In this document: positions 5,785-11,586 of the stretch, one piece after another
Numbering within the stretch: the first letter of the stretch is position 1
Layout: the number at the start of each line of letters is the position of its first letter
NCBI GenBank assembly: GCA_023434145.1
Contig: JAEYTI010000201.1
Coordinates: forward strand, 1-11,586
Source: Chloroflexota bacterium
GTDB taxonomy: Bacteria; Chloroflexota; Anaerolineae; Anaerolineales; Anaerolineaceae
Direction: 5' to 3'
DNA: 11,586 bases
Translations under genes and position numbers: made by a program
Notes under the pieces: model-generated
What the model saw: the letters and a program-made list of their open reading frames with translations, nothing else
What the model was told of the DNA's origin: nothing
The model's database searches: none

Positions 5785-8370
5785 CTAGATGTGCTTTAGC
5801 ACCATGGCGATGGCTTCGGCGCGCGTTTGCACGTTCAGCTTGCCGAAGATACCGGTGACGTGGTGTTCGACTGTGCGGGTAGAGAGGTGCAGCCGGGCGG
5901 AGATCTCGGAGTTGCTCAGGCCCTGCACCAACAGGTCGAGTACTTCGCGCTCGCGCGGGGTGAGCAGAAATGGGTCTGTGCGCGTGGCGGCACGCGGGCC
6001 GCGCGGTACGCCCTGCGCTCCTTGTTCGTGGAGCTTGCGCCGGATGGCCTCCGCCGCCGGGCGCGCACCCAGACGTTCGAAGATTTGCAGCGCCGCGACC
6101 TGCGCTTTGGGGTCACCGAGAGAAAGCGCCAGCGCGCGCTCGTAGGGCAGTCCAAGCGCTTCCCATGCGGCGGCGGCAGCGCGCCAATCACCGGCGATGG
6201 AAAGCGCAAACGGCTCCGCGATCCAGCCGGGCGGGCGAATCGCTTCACCGGCCAGGCTGCGCCAGAACGCCAGCTCGCCGGTGAACCACGGGTGCTGCTT
6301 GCTGACGGCGAAATCATATGCTGCCCGGGCTTCATCCAGCGCGCGAGCGCGATCACCAGCCAGCCAGGCCGCCTCAGCGTGGATGGCGCGGGCGGGCGCG
6401 ATCCGCTGGAGGGTTTGGGTTTGTTCCGCAAGCGCCAGGGCTTCATCCAGCGCATCCCACACGCCGGGGTCGCCCCGTCGGCCGCGCAGCCTGCCCAACG
6501 CCAGCAGCGCCATGATGCGGCTGATGGGCGAGACCCCAGGTCGGTTGAGCACCTCCCGCGCCAGATCCCCGGCTTCGTCCCAGCGCCCCAGGTGCAGCGC
6601 CGCCAGCGCCTGCCACGCCTGCATGTAGTTCCGCGCCACGTCCATGTCGCGCTCTACTGCAAAGGTGATTCCCTCGGCGAGATAGCGGTCCGCTTCGAGA
6701 TAGTGATACACCTCTCCGGCGGCTGACCCGAGATTGTTGTATGCGTTGGAAATTGTGATCTCCATGCGGGCTTCCTGCGCGATCTGGAGACTCTTTTCCA
6801 GGTACTGTTGGCCGCGTTCGAAGTCGGTTACCATCCACGCTGAACCAATGGCGTTATACCCGGCGGCGATCGTCTCTGTATCGTGGAACTGCTCAGCCAG
6901 AGAAATGGCCTTTTCACCCAGGCGGATGGCTTCCTGCTGGTCGCGGTGGAACATGCGCAGCGCCGCCTGGATGCGATACGCCTGGGCGAGCTCGCGGCTG
7001 GGCGGCAGCGCTTCGAGGATTTCTACCGCGCGGCGAGCGGCCTGCTCCGCTTCCTCATTCTGGCCCAGCCCAAAGTGCATCACCATTAGCAGCGACAGGT
7101 TTTCACCCTGCCGGAGCGGGTTGCCCAGCGCCTGCCAGATCTCAATTGCGGCGCGGCGAGCGGCGATGCCTTCGACGCGCTGATCGATGGTATTGCACTC
7201 TACGGCGTAGGCTTCTAAAAGCAGGGCGCGCTCCTCGTCGGGCAGGCGGTGCGCGTACTTCAGCGCGCGGGCGTACTGGGCTGCTGACTGGCGGCGGGCG
7301 TTGGCGGCGGCGGCCTGCCGGGCAGCGGCGGGGGCATAGCGCAGCACCGCCTGCGGATCGTCCGCACCCTCGGCGTGGTGCGCCAGCCGGGCAACATCCG
7401 CGCGGCCTTCGGGGTCCGCCTCCAGCGCGGTGAGGATTTCACCGTGCAGCGTGGTTTTCCGCGGGGCAGAAATTGCGTCCAGCAGGGCCTGCCGGGCCAA
7501 CTCGTGCCGGAAGGAGAGCGAATCATCTTGCGCGTGCAGGATTCCGGCGGAGAGGCATTCCTCCAGCGTGTTGATCTCGGAACTGGCGAGCGCCGCCAGC
7601 AGCCGGTACTCGGGGCGCGGACCAATGACTGCCGCGGCTTCGAGCACAGCCCGGGCAGATCGCGAGAGCCGCGCGGTGCGGGCCAGAACGGCATCGCGCA
7701 CCGTGGCGGGGATGCCCTCGCCTCCGACCTCCAGCACTTCGATAACAAAAAATGGGTTGCCGCTGGTCTGCCGGTACAGCACGTCTGGGTCTACCGGCGT
7801 GCCTTCTGCCAGCGCGCGCACAGCCTCTGGGCTGAGCCGGGCAAGGTGGATGCGCAGAACAGCGGGCGCCGTGGCAAGATCGCCCAGGACGATTTTGAGC
7901 TTGTGCATCGGCCCGGTTTCGTCGTCGCGGTAGGTGAGCACCAGCATCGCGCGAACCGCATGGATGCGCCGGGCGATGTACTTGATGAGGTCGAGCGTGG
8001 CTTCATCCGCCCAGTGCACGTCTTCCAGCACCAGCAGGGTGGGGGTTGGCGCGGCTTCTAAAGCGGTGAGCAGCGCCGAGGCCAACGTGAGCCAGTCCGC
8101 GCCGGATTGGAGCAGCGGCAGCAGGCTGGGGTGGCCCTGGCGGGCAATATCATACAGCGGGCTGAGCGGGCGCGGGGTAAAGGCCGAGTCGCACGCCCCC
8201 CACAACTGCGTGCCGCGCCCGCGCAAATCGCCGGTGAATTGGCGCACCAGCGAGGTTTTTCCCACCCCCGCCTCGCCGCCGATCACCACCACGCGCCCCG
8301 TGCCCGCGCCAACCTCGTCCCAGGCACGTTGTAACGCTTGTAACTGCCGCTCGCGCTCCAGTAGCTCCAT
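5785..8370 (-). CDS. large ATPase-TPR transcriptional regulator with C-terminal LuxR-type HTH
   Basis: 861 residues from MELLERERQL. Order: a NACHT/AAA-type ATPase with Walker A GEAGVGKT (32-39) and Walker B LLVLEDVHWAD (112-122); a helical linker with HELARQALLDAI; about 400 residues of TPR-like helical repeats (RRAAIEIWQALG, EQAARRAVEILEAL, YLEKSLQIAQEA); the linker GVPRGPRAATR common in this family; and a LuxR HTH, LTPREREVLDLL with LSTRTVEHHVTGIF, at about 799-861. MalT/LAL-type proteins of this design bind ATP and an effector and activate transcription as oligomers; the effector here is unknown. I chose ATG 8370, with AAGGA ending 5 bases upstream and the conserved MELLERERQ opening. A frame extending 33 codons upstream crosses the promoter. 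It reads toward the DUF4242 gene after a 142-base gap and may be co-transcribed with it. Length is typical and no disruption is seen. Confidence 0.94.
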   Translation of the reverse strand: MELLERERQLQALQRAWDEVGAGTGRVVVIGGEAGVGKTSLVRQFTGDLRGRGTQLWGACDSAFTPRPLSPLYDIARQGHPSLLPLLQSGADWLTLASALLTALEAAPTPTLLVLEDVHWADEATLDLIKYIARRIHAVRAMLVLTYRDDETGPMHKLKIVLGDLATAPAVLRIHLARLSPEAVRALAEGTPVDPDVLYRQTSGNPFFVIEVLEVGGEGIPATVRDAVLARTARLSRSARAVLEAAAVIGPRPEYRLLAALASSEINTLEECLSAGILHAQDDSLSFRHELARQALLDAISAPRKTTLHGEILTALEADPEGRADVARLAHHAEGADDPQAVLRYAPAAARQAAAANARRQSAAQYARALKYAHRLPDEERALLLEAYAVECNTIDQRVEGIAARRAAIEIWQALGNPLRQGENLSLLMVMHFGLGQNEEAEQAARRAVEILEALPPSRELAQAYRIQAALRMFHRDQQEAIRLGEKAISLAEQFHDTETIAAGYNAIGSAWMVTDFERGQQYLEKSLQIAQEARMEITISNAYNNLGSAAGEVYHYLEADRYLAEGITFAVERDMDVARNYMQAWQALAALHLGRWDEAGDLAREVLNRPGVSPISRIMALLALGRLRGRRGDPGVWDALDEALALAEQTQTLQRIAPARAIHAEAAWLAGDRARALDEARAAYDFAVSKQHPWFTGELAFWRSLAGEAIRPPGWIAEPFALSIAGDWRAAAAAWEALGLPYERALALSLGDPKAQVAALQIFERLGARPAAEAIRRKLHEQGAQGVPRGPRAATRTDPFLLTPREREVLDLLVQGLSNSEISARLHLSTRTVEHHVTGIFGKLNVQTRAEAIAMVLKHI

Positions 8371-8391
8371 GTTGATCCTTATGATCAACAT
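8369..8391. promoter_or_regulatory. perfect inverted repeat over the luxR-type gene start (operator-like)
   Basis: ATGTTGATC (8369-8377) and GATCAACAT (8383-8391) are exact reverse complements separated by 5 bases. On the minus strand the repeat runs from the end of a TACAAT -10 box (8395-8390) to the start codon (8370-8368) and includes the AAGGA ribosome site. Its position suits a repressor or autoregulation site. Confidence 0.6.
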
Positions 8392-8398
8392 TGTACCA
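8390..8398 (-). promoter_or_regulatory. candidate extended -10 promoter for the luxR-type gene
   Basis: The minus strand reads TGG-TACAAT (8398-8390), an extended -10 (TGn before the hexamer, 5/6 match to TATAAT). No -35 is evident at 17 bases. Transcription would start near 8383, a leader of only about 13 bases that still contains the AAGGA ribosome-binding site. Confidence 0.5.
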
Positions 8399-8437
8399 AA
8401 ATAGGGGATTGGAAACGGATATTTTGGGGGCGCACCG

Positions 8438-8466
8438 TTGACAAACCGGGGCAGTTGATGTAAAAT
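8438..8466 (+). promoter_or_regulatory. strong sigma70-type promoter of the tRNA gene
   Basis: TTGACA (8438-8443), a perfect -35, and TAAAAT (8461-8466, 5/6) are separated by exactly 17 bases. The tRNA begins 13 bases after the -10 box. Confidence 0.9.
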
Positions 8467-8479
8467 CACGCCGTTCGAT

Positions 8480-8551
8480 GGCGAGGTAGCTCAACGGTGG
8501 AGCAGTGGACTCATAAGCCATTGGTTGTGGGTTCGAATCCCACCCTCGCCA
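8480..8551 (+). tRNA. tRNA-Met (anticodon CAT), elongator type
   Basis: A complete cloverleaf of 72 nt. Acceptor GGCGAGG (8480-8486) pairs with CCTCGCC (8544-8550); D stem GCTC/GAGC; T arm GTGGG-TTCGAAT-CCCAC (8527-8543); discriminator A8551. The anticodon CAT is at 8512-8514 in the loop CTCATAA. The acceptor begins with a G-C pair, so it is not initiator tRNA. tRNA-Ile2 (lysidine-modified CAU) cannot be excluded by eye, but elongator Met fits better. CCA is not encoded. The last pair of the anticodon stem (A8509, G8517) is mismatched and the first (G8505-T8521) is a wobble. Confidence 0.93.
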
Positions 8552-8560
8552 CTACGACGG

Positions 8561-8587
8561 AAAACCGCTCAAAAAGAGCGGTTTTTT
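8561..8587. terminator. bidirectional rho-independent terminator after the tRNA
   Basis: AAAACCGCTC (8561-8570) pairs with GAGCGGTTTT (8576-8585) around AAAAA, followed by TT and another short T-run. It begins 9 bases after the tRNA. On the minus strand the stem also ends in TTTT and lies about 40 bases beyond the stop of the methyltransferase gene, so it can serve both. Confidence 0.93.
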
Positions 8588-8627
8588 GTTTTCTAATATT
8601 TAGATAGCCCTATGACCATTCTACGTC

Positions 8628-11402
8628 TTAATCTGGTTCATCATCCTCATCAACTTCGATGCCTGCATAATCGAAAAGAGGTGTTTCGGAGCCTAGGCCT
8701 TTTGGTCCTTTTCGCTCTAAATCCGTCGGTTCTGGAAAATCAGAACTCCGAAACAACGCGCTCTCCAAAACTAAAGAAAATACCTTAACCATGTCAGGCA
8801 ACAGATCGACGGTGTGATCCAGAACCCACAACAAGTCTAGCAACTCGCCATCAAATTCCCACGTACGAGGCCGTATGTTATCTAGTTCTGAGGAATGTTT
8901 CCCTGCTCTTTTCCGCATACGGTAACCCAACCAGGACTTAACAACTTCAAGACCTGAAACACTGAACTCCCAAATTTGGGGTCTTACTTTTTCAAATACA
9001 CCACTTCCAACATATAACTCGTTTTTCTCGTAGCTATATGAAAAGCTAATGGGATAATCATGAGGGTTAGGTGGTGTTCCAACTTTGCATCGTGCTTGCC
9101 CGGGGGGGAGTTTTCCAGCTTTGTTTCCAGACGGGATAAACCGGTCTCCATATGTATGCAGCCACAAAAGTTTACGTCCTAAAGAGACGACTCGCTTAAA
9201 TACTGGTGCATTTTTAGTGATGGGAATTCGAATTCCAGGAATGGTTAGCTCATCCCAAAACGCCTTAACGTACTCGGGGGTAACCAAGATTGTATAACAA
9301 TATGCAAAGAGATCCTCTGCATTGATCTGGTATTCTAAAGTTTTCGTTAGTTTTCCTAAAATGTCATTGGTGATATTTGCATCTGTTGCAGCAGGATCTC
9401 GCCAAAGTGGAATCACATGTTTCGCTCCAAAAGATCCTCTGAAATGGTCTAAATCGGGGAGAAGTGCTGTAGCAATTGCAGCAGGTCCTTCCCCCAAAAC
9501 ATTGGTTAATAAGCTGGTAAGATATATTTGCTTATTGCTATGCGCGCTTTGCAGTGTCGGGCGAGGGCGGTCACATAATCTATTGTCTAGCAATACCCAG
9601 TGTCGGTCGAAGCTTCGGTATGCGTATCTGGTCAACTGAAAAGGTGGCATGCCCATCTTTAGATTACTAATAGCTGGTAAGTTTTTACCACTACCATCTA
9701 GTGCTGGATACGAATTACTTACCTTCCTCGCAGCGGTTTCTTTGAGTGCTTTACCGCGATCTGATGGGGATAAACTAAGCAGTTTTTCCCATCGGTTTTG
9801 CAGTACGGATTGGTTTTCTCCAATTGGCCAGGTTCTCTTAAACTGTACTCCATTTTCCTGCCAGGGGAAAATATCAGTAAGTAATGGCCAATCCCAGTAA
9901 TTACCATCACCACCAGGAAGGAAGAGATCCTGCCAACCATCCGGACACTTACTCCAGTTCAAGTCCTTAAAGCTGGTAATATTTCCCAGCAGAGCAAGTT
10001 TTTCCTCCTGGGTTCCATCAATTCTAGAATAATGCACAACGGCTGCCTTTTCAGGCTGTGGTTTGTCGTAGCGCACCCCAATTGCTATGGCAACCGGTGT
10101 TTGGATTGCAAAAACATTTTCCGTTTTTCGTGCTCCTAGATTATCCCCTTCTAAGTCAATAATCCAAAGCTCATCAAATGTCTGGCGCATGACCTTTCGT
10201 ACACCAGCAAAACCTGGTCCGCGCAGATAAGAAGAAGCTGTAATAAAACTAACAATCCCTGGCCCGGATTTGGTGTCAAAAACCTTCCATAATGCCCAAC
10301 GCCAAAAATAGATGTAATCGTTGTAGAGATTTTTGGCATGAACACCTAATCCTCTATCGGTGAGTGGATCAAGGAAATCGCGTAAAGGAGCTTTATCCTC
10401 TTGTTCCTTCTCCCCAAACCGAATCCATCCGCCCTTACGCTTTTCATCTACCTGATCAGTAATTTGCTGGCGGTCATATGGAGGGTTTCCAATGCACACC
10501 AATACAGGTGTTTGTGCTTTTACTTTTTGGGCGCGTTTGTGTTCTTCGCCTAATGGGCGGTAAAGTTGTGGAAGCTCGGGCGGTTTTTCATTGGGCGATT
10601 CAAGTGTATCTGTAAGATAAACATGAACCCCGTTGTCGGGAACTCTACCCCCTTCACCCAGAATTTGCTGTGTTAATCGCAAATGTGCCACTGCGTAAGG
10701 ACCAACTAGAATTTCAAATGCATGTATATTTTCAGCCGCTGTAGTAGCATACTGTGCACGCATTCCTGCACCTTTAATTTGAGCTACTTGATCCAAACCA
10801 TGCTCTATTGCAGTGAGAATATAAGTTCCTGTTCCTGCCGCTGGATCGAGTGTAATAACCTTTGGATCGACAAACGAAAAATCTGCTTCAAATTTATCAG
10901 ATAAAAGTTCTGCGACTAAATGAACTTGCGTTTTGACAACCTCAACTGGGGTATAGTAAACCCCTCTGTCATTTCGCATTTTAGGGTTATAAGCTGCAAG
11001 GAAATCCTCATAAAAATAAAGCCAAGGGTCGCCTTTGCTTTTTTGATATAACGTCGTCACATCTACGGCAGAAATAATCCTCTCTAGCAAACTTACTGGT
11101 ATGTCAATTTCGTCTCTTGCGCTTTCATCCCCCAAGATCCTCAGGGTATCAGACAATAATCGATGCCCGGTCCGAATGGTCTTGACTGCCTTTGATAGCG
11201 ATAGATCCTCGGCTCCTGAAAGTTGAGCTAGTAAGAGGGCATATGTAAATGTTTGGGCATAGGCATCTGCGAACTGCTGATCATCTGCACCTGGAAAAAG
11301 GTATTTCCGCCAATCCACAGCCAGATAGCTGAGGTTTGAGTCGGGGTTTTTTAGGGAAATAATAACATCCTCTCGCAGGAGACGACAAATCGGTGCAAGC
11401 AT
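8628..11402 (-). CDS. type ISP restriction-modification enzyme, methyltransferase and specificity parts; N-terminus missing
   Basis: 924 residues. The order is: helical coupler region with DWRKYLFPGADDQQFADAYAQ (30-50); conserved DPWLYFYEDFLAAYNPKMR (125-143); the N6-adenine methyltransferase core with GVYYTPVEVV (147-156), SAM motif DPAAGTGTY (186-194) and catalytic NPPY (306-309); then the type ISP C-terminal target-recognition region (roughly 560-870: YCYTILVTPEYV, RIPITKNAPVFKRVVSLG, VRPQIWEFSVSG) and an acidic tail. All methyltransferase motifs are intact. Type ISP proteins normally carry a nuclease domain before the coupler (with a helicase in LlaGI and LlaBIII); neither is present here. 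The frame is open for 27 codons upstream of ATG 11402 and still matches the family (FIHWEPVVP), up to TAG 11484-11486, with no start codon in that part. No Shine-Dalgarno precedes ATG 11402. The gene is clearly more A+T-rich than its left neighbours, suggesting transfer. Read it as 5'-truncated; methylation alone may survive. Confidence 0.85.
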   Translation of the reverse strand: MLAPICRLLREDVIISLKNPDSNLSYLAVDWRKYLFPGADDQQFADAYAQTFTYALLLAQLSGAEDLSLSKAVKTIRTGHRLLSDTLRILGDESARDEIDIPVSLLERIISAVDVTTLYQKSKGDPWLYFYEDFLAAYNPKMRNDRGVYYTPVEVVKTQVHLVAELLSDKFEADFSFVDPKVITLDPAAGTGTYILTAIEHGLDQVAQIKGAGMRAQYATTAAENIHAFEILVGPYAVAHLRLTQQILGEGGRVPDNGVHVYLTDTLESPNEKPPELPQLYRPLGEEHKRAQKVKAQTPVLVCIGNPPYDRQQITDQVDEKRKGGWIRFGEKEQEDKAPLRDFLDPLTDRGLGVHAKNLYNDYIYFWRWALWKVFDTKSGPGIVSFITASSYLRGPGFAGVRKVMRQTFDELWIIDLEGDNLGARKTENVFAIQTPVAIAIGVRYDKPQPEKAAVVHYSRIDGTQEEKLALLGNITSFKDLNWSKCPDGWQDLFLPGGDGNYWDWPLLTDIFPWQENGVQFKRTWPIGENQSVLQNRWEKLLSLSPSDRGKALKETAARKVSNSYPALDGSGKNLPAISNLKMGMPPFQLTRYAYRSFDRHWVLLDNRLCDRPRPTLQSAHSNKQIYLTSLLTNVLGEGPAAIATALLPDLDHFRGSFGAKHVIPLWRDPAATDANITNDILGKLTKTLEYQINAEDLFAYCYTILVTPEYVKAFWDELTIPGIRIPITKNAPVFKRVVSLGRKLLWLHTYGDRFIPSGNKAGKLPPGQARCKVGTPPNPHDYPISFSYSYEKNELYVGSGVFEKVRPQIWEFSVSGLEVVKSWLGYRMRKRAGKHSSELDNIRPRTWEFDGELLDLLWVLDHTVDLLPDMVKVFSLVLESALFRSSDFPEPTDLERKGPKGLGSETPLFDYAGIEVDEDDEPD

Positions 11403-11453
11403 TTCTGCTAATGCACGTGGAGAAGTTGGAACAACTGGTTCCCAGTGGATAAA

Positions 11454-11459
11454 ATTATA
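11454..11459 (-). promoter_or_regulatory. candidate -10 box upstream of the truncated methyltransferase
   Basis: The minus strand reads TATAAT (11459-11454), a perfect hexamer about 50 bases before ATG 11402. No -35 is recognisable at 16-18 bases. It could allow expression of the truncated gene. A+T-rich sequence makes chance occurrence plausible. Confidence 0.25.
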
Positions 11460-11483
11460 AAGAACGTCTGATGTGAAATACTC

Positions 11484-11586
11484 CTAAGAAGCCGAAGCGA
11501 CTTCAAAGGTTTGAACATTAATACCGAAATCGATACGCAGCAGATGGCGCAGTAAATGGGCTGTCATCTTGGCAATCACCCGCGTG
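11484..11586 (-). CDS. C-terminal end of an unidentified protein, possibly a transposase (partial)
   Basis: The minus strand is open from the window edge for 33 codons, reading TRVIAKMTAHLLRHLLR, then IDFGINVQTFEVASAS, and ending at TAG 11484-11486. It runs off the window, so only the C-terminus is seen. The opening TRVIAKMTA resembles the (T/S)R(I/V)xAK(I/M)TA pattern near the C-terminus of IS982-like transposases, but this rests on one short motif from memory. It does not resemble the nuclease segment expected at this point in a type ISP protein. The final bases can form an imperfect hairpin (11489-11505). Alternatives are any unrelated upstream gene or the remains of one. Confidence 0.4.
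   Translation of the reverse strand, partial: TRVIAKMTAHLLRHLLRIDFGINVQTFEVASAS

Noticed and set aside
8371..8469. 33-residue upstream extension of the LuxR-type protein
   Set aside because: It overlaps the -10 box and the tRNA promoter on the other strand; the conserved ATPase opening begins at MELLERERQ with AAGGA just upstream.
8628..11402. BREX PglX methyltransferase or a type I HsdM
   Set aside because: No BREX or hsd partner genes adjoin it, and the C-terminal region matches the type ISP specificity domain rather than PglX or HsdM.

Overview
The window is a stretch of bacterial chromosome with ordinary housekeeping genes on the left and a compositionally different, probably acquired segment on the right. 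I infer Chloroflexota (Anaerolineae-like). The basis is the high-GC core genes, a divergent FtsH paralogue, a large AAA-TPR-LuxR regulator, a DUF4242 protein, and many short intergenic hairpins such as GCGGC-TGAA-GCCGC. No ribosomal or other marker gene is present, so the phylum is a guess of moderate strength.

Layout. 1-155: dense nested palindromes related to each other, with no gene. 234-1463 (+): a YbdG/MscM-type mechanosensitive channel, then a paired inverted hairpin element. 1761-2462 (+): RadC, converging on 2516-4399 (-), a divergent FtsH; the two share a long bidirectional terminator. 4400-4860: a gene-free stretch holding a candidate ftsH promoter and three hairpins in a row. 4861-5370 and 5370-5642 (-): an exported protein of unknown function and a DUF4242 protein, translationally coupled by a TAATG overlap. 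5785-8370 (-): an 861-residue ATPase-TPR-LuxR regulator whose start region carries a perfect palindrome. 8480-8551 (+): tRNA-Met(CAU), with its own consensus promoter and a bidirectional terminator. 8628-11402 (-): the methyltransferase and specificity parts of a type ISP restriction-modification protein, visibly richer in A+T than the genes to its left. 11484-11586 (-): the last 33 codons of another reading frame, possibly a transposase.

How the parts relate. MscM (osmotic release), FtsH (membrane protein quality control) and RadC are independent single genes. The LuxR-type gene, the DUF4242 gene and the exported-protein gene lie in one direction and could form one transcription unit. The tRNA gene, the base-composition change beyond it, the restriction-modification gene and the transposase-like fragment together look like the edge of a genomic island at a tRNA. 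The most noteworthy points are the decapitated ISP gene, whose family homology continues upstream of its only start codon and stops at a foreign stop codon, and the operator-like palindrome over the luxR-type promoter and start. I did not find a clearly new multigene system.
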